From Verrucomicrobiota bacterium (GTDB lineage: Bacteria > Verrucomicrobiota > Verrucomicrobiia > Opitutales > Oceanipulchritudinaceae), in the NCBI GenBank assembly GCA_021208135.1, contig JAJOKB010000111.1, forward strand, positions 1 through 64,000: 64,000 bases of DNA, given 5' to 3'. A program made the translations under genes and the position numbers. Every line of letters begins with the position of its first letter. Positions within the stretch are counted from its first letter, which is position 1. The notes under the pieces were generated by a model that did no database searches, was not told where the DNA came from, and was given only the letters and a program-made list of their open reading frames with translations. Below, piece after piece: positions 37,251 through 48,837 of this stretch.

Positions 37251-38490
37251 CTAAACCGCAGTGACTCCTTGTGGCTGAATTTTGGCAGAAAATGCTCCTC
37301 GATACACCAGATAGCTCAACAGTGCCATGATAGGCACCGAAAACCCTCCGAGCCCGGGTACTATTTGCAGGGTGATGAGCACCAATAAAAATAGACGCAG
37401 CAACCACTTTAATAAAAAGCTCTGGCCGGCTGGAATGTAGCCTCTAAACGGTGCCACCAGACTTATCCGGTAATAAATGATTCCAGGAATCAGCCCGATC
37501 ACGGGAATCAAGCTCAAGCCAAAAGTGATCGCCAGTACCTTGGGTAAGCGTTGGGTGACGACCCCGATGTAGGATGTCAACAAGGCACTGTCAGCAAACG
37601 GTTGGCGACCGCATCCGGGACAAATTTGTGCCGGATCGCGCTTGGGCAGGTGCGTTGCACAGTGGGGACAACGTTTTTTGCTAGCCAAATCAATGCCAGC
37701 TGACAGGCGGTCCTGAATGGGTTTTTCCTTGGCCTGACCAAAAAAACCAATGGTTTTAGGCTGTTTGATTTCCGCCGAACAGTGCTGGCATATCAGCGCA
37801 CTGGCATAAATCCTCCCCCCGCATTCCGGGCAAGAAACTTTATTCTTTTCCTCGCGATAACGGTGGTAGCGCCTTGCCAGCGCCAATAAACCAAAAACCA
37901 CTGCCACCAGCAGCAGCATGAATACCGGATAAACAAACAAAAAGAAGATGCCCGCTGCCGCCCAAATATCCTCAAACCAACTCATCAGCCCACGGATACC
38001 CAAATCTCCGTCCGGGTCCGCTTCCCACAGTATGGACAGTGCCAGGGTACGCAAAAAATTAACGGCGTAAATGGCGGCAGCAGTCATACCTGCAATAATC
38101 GAATCCAACAGGCTAGCGTGAGCGGTCGTTATCGTACGTTCAATAAACTCGACATCCGACGCACCCATCACACCCAGCACAGTCAATGCGCCCATGCCCG
38201 CTTTTGCATGTTTGTGTACGCCATCCATCAGTTCCTGAACTTCAGCGGATTTGGTAGCCAGCACTTCTCCCAGGGCCAATAACCCCAGCGCGGCTATTGT
38301 CCAGTTGCTGGTAAACCAGGTGGGTGCCGCGTCCACAGCTGTCTGTAAAAAGGAAATATCCCCTAAATACGGCAGATTATTTCCGTAGCGCATCATGAAT
38401 GCCGTGAAAAAACGCCGGAACAAAGGCCCGGGAGCTAAAGAAGGCAGCCGCCCCAACGGCGTACAACAGTGCGTTAAGGTCAAATTCCAT
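37251..38490 (-). CDS. DUF4126-like membrane protein fused to zinc-ribbon and second membrane segment; N-terminal frameshift ~38410
   Basis: MEFDLNALLYAVGAAAFFSSRAFVPAFF+TAFMMRYGNNLPYLG after removing one T; CPECGGRIYASALICQHC and CPHCATHLPKRDPAQICPGCG. Confidence 0.6.
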
Positions 38491-38561
38491 ATCAGTTGTG
38501 TATGTTATCTTCTAGCTCTGAATCGCATACCCACGCAAGTTCCAAAAATCGTAACTTCTTC

Positions 38562-39624
38562 TCACAAACCCTGTTGCCTCCTCAGTAGGGTCCGTAGTCC
38601 CTTGGCATATAAATGCGCCAAGTTGCCGCCCAGAAATCGCTGCGAATAACTGGGATTGAAGGGATTCGAGGTTGACGAGAGACGCGGGTCAGGATGCTGC
38701 GGGCTTTCCAGGGATTCCAGCATGGCTCTTGCGCCACCAAAGTTCCAGGTCATTCGGCCATAAGGCGCATCGCTGCCAAAAGCCAATCTGCTGGAGGCCG
38801 ATTCACCAGCTTGGCGTAAGTGATCAAGTCGCTCTCGATGTGACAGTCGCGCTTGGCGCTAAAGATAAAAAACAAATTTTCGCATTCCAGCCCCAGATTG
38901 CGGGAATCCTGATACAGGTTCTCGGCTTCATTGTAACCCGCACCGCCACCCCCCCATATGCACTCCGATCACTGGTTGCGGGAACGCGATTGTCCGCCAA
39001 GGTGCGCAAACCGCTGGCTGGAGTGTAGGCTGTGTCTGCACCGTAATGAAATGCCGGAATCGCGCCAAGGTCCAATATCGTTTGTACCACCTCAATAACA
39101 TCCTGACTATCCATTGGGTAAGCATTTTGGGCAGGATTGAGCTTTATGATCGGAAATCCTAACTCCCGTACGCACTGTGTTGCCAATGCACACGCCCCTT
39201 TGACTCCCAATGCCCTCGGATCCGTCCAGCCTGCCGGCAGGATTTTTTCGGGATAGCGCGCCGCGCACTCAGCCACGTATTGATTGGCTCGCAGCAAGAC
39301 TTCGTGGTTTTTTTCCATATCCTGACCGTATTCGGTTGCTGATGGATTTTGCCAACACAGGGCCGCATCCACACGAGCCATAGTCATTTCGGCCAATAAT
39401 TGCGCGAGATCCAGGGGGCGACCGTGAAAGTAATTGTCCGTCGATGCTACTTTGCATCGCATGGCTTCAGACAGCCTCTGCATGTCCGTCAAGTGCACAT
39501 CTGCATCGATTATCAATGTGTGTGCATGTGTTTCCAAATACTCTGCTCGGCTAGTCAGAGTCCTTTGCAGTTCAGTCTTCATGCACCAACCTCCATGGAT
39601 TCTACAAATGAAGTTACCGACCAT
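38562..39624 (-). CDS. Amidohydrolase 2 family (TIM-barrel metal-dependent hydrolase); frameshift ~38800-38980
   Basis: HTLIIDADVHLTD, GFPIIKLNPAQNAYPMDSQDV, C-terminal MAFGSDAPYGRMTWNFGG. Confidence 0.7.
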
Positions 39625-40961
39625 GGTTTCAGGGTCATTGTATCCGCTATGATGAATCTGCCCAACGCTTCATAATCCGCAGCATCATGCGTACAGGCTA
39701 CCTCCCAGGTTTTTCCGCGCACACCACTCAAGTTCAAATCGAGCACTTTTTCCTCGTCACTTAAATTCGCCACCACAAACGCATTGGCTTGACCTCGGTC
39801 CACCTCGGAAAATGCCGCCCCATAGATTTCAGTGTCGTTTACAAATAGCGGAACCACAGCGCTGCCGCCTTTGCCGCAGCGACAAACATGTTTGTAGATG
39901 TAGTATTCCTTCTGCTGACGATACTGGTTCTGACTGACGACAAACGCTGTGGCTGGATTGGGATCGCCGCCCACCCACACGTCATGCCGCTGCACCGCAG
40001 CCCAAGGTATGAATCCATTCACTTTGGCTGAATAGATGTTTTGGCAAATCTCCACCATCATGGACAATTTTTTCCTTCCCCAACCCGAGGATGTACTCCA
40101 GGCATGCAGTTCAGGTCTATGATCGCGAATAGTGTCTGTACCCGTACTGCGATGATCGCCATTCCAGAGTCCGGGATATGAATCCCAGAATGCATGCGAG
40201 GTAATCAAACCGAGGTCTCGCAGGCAGCGCTCATCGTTGGCTATGGCGGCGGCATATCCCCAGTGATCAAATCTAACCCAGGTAGTCGTCTCACCCGGAG
40301 TTATTCCAATGTCCTCCAGTCCCGCAGCATCCAGCGCACGTCGCAAAAAGGGGATGAACTTCACCACCTGTGAGGGGCTCCAGTACAAGTTATAGTCATG
40401 ACTGCTCGCGTCATCGGTACTGCCGTCCAATGGCCAGCGCATCCAGTCTTCACCTTCATTGTGGATGCTTACATATTTCACCGGCATACCTTCTTCCTCG
40501 CGCAGGAATCTTAGCCAGGCAATGAAGTAGTCCGCCAGATTTTGCCACTGGTCGGACGCAAGATCACGCCCACGGGTGAATTTTTGCACGGTCATCCATC
40601 CGGGAGGACCATACAAACTGGTGATAATCTGTAGCTCCTGACCGCGTGCACGACTCTGCTTCACGCCGTAACGCACGAATTCCAGCATCCACCCCGTGCT
40701 CTTCCGGTGGTCATATACAGCATCTGGACTGGAACGATGAAAGGGATCCAAAAACATCTTGATCAGTGCGGGTTGCAGCCCGTCGTCACCAAAAATGGCC
40801 TCCAGGATTTCCAGGCGCTGCCGCTCCTCCAATACACTGAATCCACCGTAGTCCTGCGGATCTTTGTCGTAATCGCGCGTTTGGCACGTTTCCACGTAAT
40901 TGATGCCAAATCCATCCCACACACGCAGCTTCTTGCCAAAATCAATGGTCAAAGTCCTCAT
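39579..40961 (-). CDS. Glycoside hydrolase family 30-like protein
   Basis: WDGFGINYVETC, LYGPPGWMTVQKFTRG, VKYVSIHNEGEDW, ITPGETTTW, C-terminal TLKPWSVTSFV. Confidence 0.75.
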   Translation of the reverse strand: MRTLTIDFGKKLRVWDGFGINYVETCQTRDYDKDPQDYGGFSVLEERQRLEILEAIFGDDGLQPALIKMFLDPFHRSSPDAVYDHRKSTGWMLEFVRYGVKQSRARGQELQIITSLYGPPGWMTVQKFTRGRDLASDQWQNLADYFIAWLRFLREEEGMPVKYVSIHNEGEDWMRWPLDGSTDDASSHDYNLYWSPSQVVKFIPFLRRALDAAGLEDIGITPGETTTWVRFDHWGYAAAIANDERCLRDLGLITSHAFWDSYPGLWNGDHRSTGTDTIRDHRPELHAWSTSSGWGRKKLSMMVEICQNIYSAKVNGFIPWAAVQRHDVWVGGDPNPATAFVVSQNQYRQQKEYYIYKHVCRCGKGGSAVVPLFVNDTEIYGAAFSEVDRGQANAFVVANLSDEEKVLDLNLSGVRGKTWEVACTHDAADYEALGRFIIADTMTLKPWSVTSFVESMEVGA

Positions 40962-41084
40962 TGCCTCAGCCTGAGCCTACCTAACCTGTGCGACAATCTT
41001 TTTTTAGGATCCCTAAAAATAGTGCTTGCAATCACTATAAAAACAGTAGTGTTATGAATTCCTACTTAATCAATATACAAACAG

Positions 41085-42439
41085 ATGGGAAACATAAAAA
41101 TTAGAACTTTGGGCTTTGGATTATTGGGAAGCCTGGCGCTGTGGGTGCCGCCTGGGGTGGGGTCCACAGGGGAGATTGATCAATTGCGACAGCAACTGGC
41201 GCAGATCACGCAACGGCTGGAGCAGTTGGAGCGGGAAGCGGCAGAAAAGCAAGTTGTGGTACAGGCTCCTGCTGCGGGGCCATCGACCTCGGTTGTTGCC
41301 GGAGCTGGAGGGTTCCGGGTTGAATCGGCTGACCGCGCCTGGTCCTTGCGTGTGCGTGGCAATATCCATTTCGATGGACGGTGGTACATCAATGACGGTG
41401 GCATCAACAACAATGACAAGTTTCTGCTGCGTCGAGTGCGTCCCTCGCTCGAAGGAACTGTGCAGGATTACATCAGTTTCCGGGTGATGCCGGAATTGGC
41501 GACCAACAACTTTGCCTTGCTGGATGCATGGGCCAATTTTGCTTTCTCACCGGGGTTTCAGGTTTTGGTGGGTAAGACCAAGAGCCCTGCTGGGCTGGAG
41601 CGACTGGTAGGCCAAAGCAACCTGTTGTTCATAGAACGTGGTTATCCGACCCAATTGCTGCCCAACCGCGATATTGGTGTGCAATTGCACGGGGCGGTAC
41701 TGGACAGGCGGCTGAATTGGAATGTCAGCGTTCTGGCCGGGGCTCGTGATGGTTCTAATACCGCGGTGCCTGATGTGGACGACAATTTTGAGCTGGCAGG
41801 AAGACTGTTTGCCCATCCCTTCCGCAACAACAGCGACCATGTTCTTCAGGGTCTGGGCGCGGGAGTATCCTTTACTTACGGCAAGCAGGACAATCAATCG
41901 CCAGCTGGTTATACAACGACAGGTATCCAGCGGCTGTTTGGCTACCGCAATGGGGTGGTCAATGATGGCACAGTGTTCCGATACTCTCCGCAGGGTTACT
42001 GGTATTTCAAGAATGTTGGCCTGTTGGCGGAATACGCCGTCTCGCAAAACAACCTTCGTTTGGGCAACAGCCACGCAACCATCACCAACAGGGGTGGCAG
42101 GTCATAGCAAATTGGGTCGTTACCGGGGAGAAGGCAACGTATGGCGCATTGGTGCCAGGCACTGATTTCAGTTGGACGGAAGGCACCTGGGGTGCTTTTG
42201 AACTGGCTGCGAGGGTGGGGCAACTCCAGATCGATCGCGATGCCTTTCCGATCTTTGCCGACCCTGCAACCAATGCGCGCAAAGTCACCGGTTACACACT
42301 TGGGGCCAACTGGTATTGGAACCGCAATGTGAAGCTGATTCTTAACTTTGACTACAACACCTTCGACGGCGGATCGGCTGCACCAGTGACTGCACAATCC
42401 GAGAAAGCCCTGTTTTCCAGGGTACAGGTACAATTCTGA
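41085..42439 (+). CDS. Phosphate-selective porin O/P-like outer-membrane porin; frameshift ~42095
   Basis: LRVRGNIHFDGRWYINDGG...LLRRVRPSLEGTVQDYISFRVMPE...VGKTKSPAGLERL; second frame WQVIANWVVTGEKATYGALVPGTDF...RVQVQF*. Confidence 0.85.
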
Positions 42440-42472
42440 TCAAAACTCTACTATCCACTAAACGCTCAAATC

Positions 42473-43527
42473 ATGAAAACAAAAAATATCTTCACAGCAT
42501 TTGCAAAATGGACACCCGTCCTGGTTTCTCTGACTGCCGGCCTTACGATGTTGATCACCAGTGGGTGCGGGAATAGAGAGCGCGGGGAAACGGAAACCAT
42601 TGAATTATTAAATGTGTCCTATGATCCTACGCGTGAGTTTTACCGCGATTTCAACCGCGCATTTGCGGAATACTGGTTGGAGCGCACCGGACAACGGGTC
42701 GAATTTAATATGTCGCATGGCGGATCGGGGCGTCAGGCCCGCTCCGTAATTGATGGAATTCCAGCGGATGTGGTCACCCTCGCATTGGCTGCAGATGTGG
42801 ATGCAGTAGCCGAAGCAGGTTTCATTGCCTCCGATTGGCAAAGCCGCTTGCCGCACAACAGTGCTCCTTATCAGTCCACGCTGGCGTTTTTTGGTTCGGA
42901 GAGGGAATCCTCACAACATCCGCAATTGGGATGATCTGGTGCGCGATGGTATCCGGGTCATTACCCCCAATCCAAAAACTTCGGGTGTGGCGCGCTGGAA
43001 TTATCTGGCTGCCTGGGGTTGGGCGCTGAACGAGTTTGACGGTGATGAGGCGCGTGTGCGCGACTACATGACCCGTTTATTCCGCAATGTACCGGTGTTG
43101 GATACGGGAGCCCGTGCCTCTTCGGCCACATTCATGGACAGGCGCATTGGCGATGTGCTCATCAACTGGGAAAACGAGTTGTTATTGGCCCTACAAAGTC
43201 ATCCTGAGGACTTCGAAATCGTAGTGCCTTCCGTCAGCATTTTTGGCCGAGCCTACCGTGGCCTGGGTGGATCGCAATATTGATCGCCGGGGTCGACGCG
43301 GGGAGATAGCCGAGGCATACCTACGCTTTCTTTACAGTGATATCGGTCAGGAGTTGGCCGGTAGGCACTTTTACCGTCCGGCCCAACCTGAGTTTCGCGA
43401 GAAATTCGCATCTCAATTCCCCGACCTTGAACTGTTTACGATCGACGACGTCTTTGGAGGTTGGAGCACCGCCACCGAAATTCACTTCCGCGATGGAGGG
43501 ATTTTCGACCAAATCATGCGCCGTTGA
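42473..43527 (+). CDS. sbp: Sulfate ABC transporter substrate-binding lipoprotein; two frameshifts
   Basis: ITSGCGN lipobox; [80 protein letters not shown]. Confidence 0.9.
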
Positions 43528-43551
43528 TTGCGATAAAACCAGCATATACTC

Positions 43552-44403
43552 ATGATCTCTGGGAACAAGCGGGCGCAACCCAATAGGCGCATCCTGCCGG
43601 GCTTTGGGCTATCGATGGGATTCGCTGTCACCTATCTCGGACTTTTGGTGCTCATTCCATTGGCCGGAGTTTTTATCCGGGCCTCGGGTATGACGTGGCA
43701 GGAGTTTTGGACGGTGGTAACTTCGCCGCAGGTTGTGGCAACATACAAAATAACGTTCGGTGTTTCATTGGCTGCAGCGGCGACCAACGCGGTTTTCGGA
43801 CTGATTGTTGCCTGGTCGTTGGTCAGATACACTTTCCCTGGCAAAAGAGTTCTGGATGCTATCGTTGATTTGCCTTTTGCTCTGCCCACTGCTGTGGCTG
43901 GGATCGCGCTCACCGCTATCTATGCGGAAACAGGGATCATGGGACGCTGGTTTTATGCCCTCGGGATTGAAACCGCATTTTCTCGAGTGGGTATCTACAT
44001 TGCGCTCACATTTATTGGCATTCCATTCGTGGTGCGCAGCTTGCAACCGGTTCTGGAGGATTTGGATCCTGAATTTGAAGAGGCTGCGGCATCCTTGGGA
44101 GCCAGCCGACTGCGGGCATTCACCCATGTGATTCTGCCCGGATTGTTGCCGGCGCTACTGACAGGGTTTGCGTTGGCCTACGCCAGGGCTATCGGCGAAT
44201 ATGGATCAGTCATTTTTATCTCCGGCAATATGCCGTTTGAAACCGAGATTTCCCCTTTGATCATAGTGAAGTTTCTGGAGCAATTCCAGATTGCCCAGGC
44301 AACAGCGGTGGCAGCAGTGATGCTAGTGGCTTCTTTCGTCCTGCTGTTGGGCGTCAACATTTTGCAGCGTTGGACCGAGTCTATCGGTCGAGCAAGAACT
44401 TGA
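43552..44403 (+). CDS. cysT: Sulfate ABC transporter permease CysT/CysU
   Basis: DLPFALPTAVAGIALTAIYA, EEAAASLGASRLRAFTHVILPGLLPALLTGFALAYARAIGEYGSVIFISGNMP. Confidence 0.93.
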   Translation: MISGNKRAQPNRRILPGFGLSMGFAVTYLGLLVLIPLAGVFIRASGMTWQEFWTVVTSPQVVATYKITFGVSLAAAATNAVFGLIVAWSLVRYTFPGKRVLDAIVDLPFALPTAVAGIALTAIYAETGIMGRWFYALGIETAFSRVGIYIALTFIGIPFVVRSLQPVLEDLDPEFEEAAASLGASRLRAFTHVILPGLLPALLTGFALAYARAIGEYGSVIFISGNMPFETEISPLIIVKFLEQFQIAQATAVAAVMLVASFVLLLGVNILQRWTESIGRART

Positions 44404-44413
44404 GGATAAGAGT

Positions 44414-45289
44414 ATGCATCCCAGCAAAACATTCCGATCCCGCAATGACAGTCCGAGAACTCCGGCGGCCACCGCTGAGAGTCCTGCGGTCAGGCTGACA
44501 CTCATAGCTGTTACCATGGCCTTTTTGAGTCTGTTTCTGTTCTTGCCCTTGATAACAGTTTTTCATGAAGCCTTTCGTCATGGGGTGGAAGTCTATCTGG
44601 CAAGTTTTGATGACCGTCATGTGCGACATGCCATCAGGCTTACTTTGCTGACCGCAGCAATCTGTGTACCCCTCAATCTGATTTTTGGGGTGGCAGCAGC
44701 TTGGGCAGTGACCAAGTTTGATTTTCGTGGTAAGAGCTTGTTCGTCACCTTGATCGATCTCCCGTTTGCGGTGTCACCGGTCATTGCCGGTTTCGTTTTC
44801 ATCATCATTTTTGGCGCTCACGGCTACCTGGGGCCTCTGATGGAGAGGTGGGATGTACAAATTGTATTTGCCTTTCCCGGCATCGTCCTCGCCACCACTT
44901 TTGGGACAGTCCCCTTTATCGCCCGCGAACTGATACCGCTCATGCAAGCCCAAGGCCGTGATGAGGAATTTGCTGCCATGACGCTCGGCGCATCCGGCTG
45001 GCGCACCTTTTTTAAGGTAACTTTACCGAACGTGAAATGGGGTCTGTTCTATGGAATTATTCTGTGTAATGCCCGCGCCATGGGCGAGTTTGGCGGGGTG
45101 GAGGTCGTTTCTGGCAACATCTCCGGCAAAACCAGTACCATGACGCTGCATATCCAGACCCTTTATTTCAGCTTCGCCACTGTGCCCGCATTCGCCATGG
45201 CATCCGTGCTGGCCATGTTGGCGCTGGTCACCTTGGTGCTGAAAAAACGCTATCGAATGGTGGGCGACAAAAAGAGGATAAATTTATGA
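44414..45289 (+). CDS. cysW: Sulfate ABC transporter permease CysW
   Basis: [71 protein letters not shown]. Confidence 0.93.
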   Translation: MHPSKTFRSRNDSPRTPAATAESPAVRLTLIAVTMAFLSLFLFLPLITVFHEAFRHGVEVYLASFDDRHVRHAIRLTLLTAAICVPLNLIFGVAAAWAVTKFDFRGKSLFVTLIDLPFAVSPVIAGFVFIIIFGAHGYLGPLMERWDVQIVFAFPGIVLATTFGTVPFIARELIPLMQAQGRDEEFAAMTLGASGWRTFFKVTLPNVKWGLFYGIILCNARAMGEFGGVEVVSGNISGKTSTMTLHIQTLYFSFATVPAFAMASVLAMLALVTLVLKKRYRMVGDKKRINL

Positions 45290-46353
45290 GTATTCAAGCA
45301 AACAACATCAGCAAAACTTTTGGCGGCTACAAAGCCTTGGACAACGTCAGCCTGCATGTGCCGCAGGGTAAATTGGTTTCGCTGTTAGGACCCTCCGGTT
45401 CTGGCAAAACCACCCTGCTGCGCATTCTGGCCGGGCTTGAGTTTCCCGATTCCCTGGATCAAAGCAGTATTCGTTTTCACGGCGAGGACGTGACCGCTGT
45501 TCCAGCAGGCCAACGGGGAGTGGGTTTCGTCTTTCAGCACTATGCTTTGTTTAAACATATGACCATCGAGTCCAACATAGCCTTCGGTATCCACGCCAAG
45601 CCGCGCAGGCTCAGGCCTGATAAACACGCTATCCGCGCACGGGTAGAGGAATTACTGAAGTTAATTCAACTGGAGGGTCTGGGCAAACGCTATCCGAGCG
45701 AACTTTCAGGTGGCCAACGCCAACGCGTTGCCTTGGCACGCGCTTTGGCGGTGGATCCCAAAGTGCTGCTGCTCGACGAACCTTTTGGCGCCCTCGACGC
45801 CAAAGTGCGCAAAGATTTGCGGCGCTGGCTGCGCACTTTTCAGGAGCAAATCGGACTCACCACTATCTTTGTCACCCATGATCAGGAGGAGGCGTTGGAG
45901 TTAGCCGATGAGGTCGTGGTCATGAACAACGCTCGCATCGAGCAAGTGGGCGACCCGCAAACCGTGTACGATCACCCTGCTTCACCGTTTGTCATCGAGT
46001 TTTTGGGCAACGTGAACCGCCTCAGTCCAGGCTTTCGGCCGAATCGCACTCACAAGCAGGCGCTCTACGTGCGCCCCCACGATATTGAACTATTTCCCGG
46101 TGACGCAGACGCCGGCAGCTGGGCCCTGGATGGCAAGGTGCTACACGTCTTCGCTGCAGGTAATTACGGCAGAGTCACCCTCCAACGCACATTGACTGGT
46201 GAACCTCTGGAAGCCGAAATCCCGCGAGAACGCCTGCGCAAACTCAACCTGCAACCAGGAGATCCAGTCAAAATTCGCTTCACCCACACCCGCGTCTTCG
46301 AGCAGATCGACGCCACCCACCAGGAACTGCGCGAAATTATCGAAACTGAATAA
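45286..46353 (+). CDS. cysA: Sulfate/thiosulfate ABC transporter ATP-binding protein CysA
   Basis: [20 protein letters not shown] Walker [45 protein letters not shown]. Confidence 0.95.
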   Translation: MSIQANNISKTFGGYKALDNVSLHVPQGKLVSLLGPSGSGKTTLLRILAGLEFPDSLDQSSIRFHGEDVTAVPAGQRGVGFVFQHYALFKHMTIESNIAFGIHAKPRRLRPDKHAIRARVEELLKLIQLEGLGKRYPSELSGGQRQRVALARALAVDPKVLLLDEPFGALDAKVRKDLRRWLRTFQEQIGLTTIFVTHDQEEALELADEVVVMNNARIEQVGDPQTVYDHPASPFVIEFLGNVNRLSPGFRPNRTHKQALYVRPHDIELFPGDADAGSWALDGKVLHVFAAGNYGRVTLQRTLTGEPLEAEIPRERLRKLNLQPGDPVKIRFTHTRVFEQIDATHQELREIIETE

Positions 46354-46381
46354 CATTCAACGCAAAAAAAAGGCTCAGAAA

Positions 46382-47132
46382 ATGAAAACTCAAAAAGACT
46401 ATCTTACTATCGGCGAAGTGGCCAGCTCGCTAGGTTGGTCCACAAGATTTGTGGACGGCCTGGTGCGCGGCGAAAAAACTGCCTTCCTTGCAAATCAACG
46501 GCGAACTACGCTTCCGTAGGGACGAAATTATAGATTGGTTGGATCGAAAAATCCAGACTTTGGATGCTGCTCGCTTGAATGAATTCGAACAGAAATTGCG
46601 TCAGGATTTGAATCAAGAGGCTATTTTCAGTCCAGCCAAAGCTGAACCAATCAGTCTGTTATTAAAGCCTGAAGCCATTCAGCTCGACAGCTCGGCACTG
46701 GATAAAACAGAAGTGCTTAGAAATTTGGTAACTTTGGCCGAAGCCACCGGCAATGTGCTCGATCCTGAACGCCTTTATGCCTCCATCGTCGAGAGAGAAT
46801 ACCTCTGCTCGACCGCTTTTCCGGGCGGCTTCGCTATCTGCCACCCACGACGCCCCATTCCCACAGCTCTTTTGGACTATACGGTCTGCTTATTGCGACT
46901 TAAGCAGCCCATCCAGTTCGGCGCAGAGGACGGTTCCCTTACCCAACTGTTCTTCCTGTTAAGCGCCCCCAATGACAAGCTGCACCTTCACGGCCTGGCA
47001 CGTCTCGCCCGAATCCTCAGAGGGGATGCCTTGAAACAACTCCTGACATCAGCCTCGGTAGAAGAAATCCTGAATGCCCTGCGCACCGCCGAAAATAACC
47101 AGAAAACAGTGCCAGGCACCCCAGAAATCTAG
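46382..47132 (+). CDS. Excisionase/MerR-like HTH fused to PTS EIIA (type 2) domain; frameshift ~46478 (A6 for A5)
   Basis: LTIGEVASSLGWSTRFVDGLVRGEKLPSLQINGELRFRRDEIIDWL after correction; LYASIVEREYLCSTAFPGGFAICHPRRP...LFFLLSAPNDKLHLHGLARLARIL EIIA pattern. Confidence 0.75.
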
Positions 47133-47145
47133 GTGCCAGGCACCT
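47109..47145. repeat. Two REP-like palindromes (GTGCCAGGCACC and AGGTGCCAGGCACCT) at convergent gene ends
   Basis: Two copies 24 nt apart spanning the stop codon of the HTH-EIIA gene and just before the convergent enolase-family stop. Confidence 0.65.
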
Positions 47146-47153
47146 TCATAATA

Positions 47154-48473
47154 TTAAACGATTTCGCAATCCTTTACCCAGGCTGGATCTAAATCGACAC
47201 CCAATCCTGGTCCATCAGGTACGACAAGAACCCCGTTTTTGGCGATCAGGCGTCCGGATGAAGCCGCTGCGGGTAAATCGCGTTCAAAGCCCTTGTACTC
47301 CTGATAAGGGCCAGGATTGTGAGTACAGGCAGCAAAGACGGCTGCATAGTATGAGCCGAGCCCCCATCCGCTGATATGCGCCGTGCAAGCCATACCTACT
47401 GCATGAGCTGCCCGGGCGACGCGTATGGAACGAGTGAGCCCGCCGAAATAGAAAATGTCCGGTTGAGGTAAGTCCACGATTCTGTGCTCAATTTGCCACA
47501 GGAAATGCCGAAGGCTGATCTCTTGCTCTCCGCCTGCAATCACCATTGTATCTTCCAGCGCTTTACGTACTGCGAGGGTTTCGTCGTAATGATCAAACGG
47601 AACGGGTTCTTCAAAGAAGGAGTGTCCCGTCTCAGAGAGCATCTTACCGAAGCGGACGCTGGACTCGTAGTCGTAGGAACCGTTTGCGTCCGCATACAAC
47701 GTGTGGTTGGGGAAAGAGTCCCGCATAAGCGGAATCAGTTCTCTATCGCGAGCGTCTGACTGTTCCGTTTGTCGCATGCGTGCACCCAATCGGTATTTAA
47801 TAGCCTTGGTTCCAAACTCATCAATAAAGCGCCGAAAGACCTCGATCTCTGCTTCAGGTGCGTTTCCACGGTTGGAGGAAGCGTGGTAGACATCAATCTC
47901 GCGCCTCAAAGTACCTTCTCCTAAAATGTCGGTTACAGGTTTACCAGCAGCCTTGCCTAGCAAGTCCAACACAGCCAGCTCAAGGCTGGCCACGGACACC
48001 CACAGCGCCAGTCCCTGCCATTTGTAATTGGGTCCGAATCCACCTCTACCATTGTAAATTGTATTAAGGGTGTTCTCCCAATCCCTTGCATCCGTTCCCA
48101 CAGCGTGGCGTGCAACACTTCCGGTGAAGATCGGGTATGTCTGAGCCAACACCCCACCGTGTGCGACAGCGAGCCCCTCCACTCCGCACTTCGTTCGTAC
48201 GCGAACCAACCATTGCCGGTTATTGCGCAGCAACTCGACCGACTCTATTATCAGAGCATCGGTGGAGAGTTGATCTGATCGAATAGCTGGGAGCGCAGCC
48301 GCCGAGAGGATGCGGGCTTTTCGCTCACAAGAATCTTGATTCAAAGCGGATGCGCTACCACTCGCGACCAGAGCAGCACAACCTGCTGTCAACACCGGAA
48401 CACTGGCTAGAAAGTGACGACGATTCATATCGTTCTCAATGATTTGTGGGGTTACTTGGTGAGGATTCGACAT
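47154..48473 (-). CDS. Enolase-superfamily (mandelate racemase/muconate lactonizing-type) protein with Tat-like signal
   Basis: NRRHFLASVPVLTAGCAAL; AIKYRLGARMR, LYADANGSYD, SFFEEPVPFDHYD, IAGGEQEISLRHF, DIFYFGGLTRSIRVARAAHAVGM. Confidence 0.85.
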   Translation of the reverse strand: MSNPHQVTPQIIENDMNRRHFLASVPVLTAGCAALVASGSASALNQDSCERKARILSAAALPAIRSDQLSTDALIIESVELLRNNRQWLVRVRTKCGVEGLAVAHGGVLAQTYPIFTGSVARHAVGTDARDWENTLNTIYNGRGGFGPNYKWQGLALWVSVASLELAVLDLLGKAAGKPVTDILGEGTLRREIDVYHASSNRGNAPEAEIEVFRRFIDEFGTKAIKYRLGARMRQTEQSDARDRELIPLMRDSFPNHTLYADANGSYDYESSVRFGKMLSETGHSFFEEPVPFDHYDETLAVRKALEDTMVIAGGEQEISLRHFLWQIEHRIVDLPQPDIFYFGGLTRSIRVARAAHAVGMACTAHISGWGLGSYYAAVFAACTHNPGPYQEYKGFERDLPAAASSGRLIAKNGVLVVPDGPGLGVDLDPAWVKDCEIV

Positions 48474-48837
48474 CCTGATTCACAGTTATCCATGAACGGT
48501 CGAGAATGACAACTGGATAATCGTGAATTGCGAGACCATGCAGAGTAATTAAGGAGTCTTTACCGGTTACGAATTCATTGGGCAAATCGTAGACAAATCC
48601 GGTGAGTAAATCCACAAGTACTGGATCGGCTGGGGGAACAATGTTGCCAATACTCATGTCCACTATACGAGGATTGAACTCATCGCGTGGACGATCGTCG
48701 TTGAACCAAAGTGTGACCGCTCCCCTGAAAATAGCCGCAACCCTCTGAAAAGCACGGGATAATTTCCAGACAGTCGCTTTTGGGTCCGTTTTCTTTGATC
48801 TTCTCGAAGCCGCTGGGCAAGATGGCAACTCAACCAC
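48436..48837 (-). pseudogene. C-terminal remnant of a secreted enzyme (possibly glycoside hydrolase)
   Basis: VLVDLLTGFVYDLPNEFVTGKDSLITLHGLAIHDYPVVILDRS looks like a GH C-terminal domain; no upstream catalytic region in the track. Confidence 0.3.
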
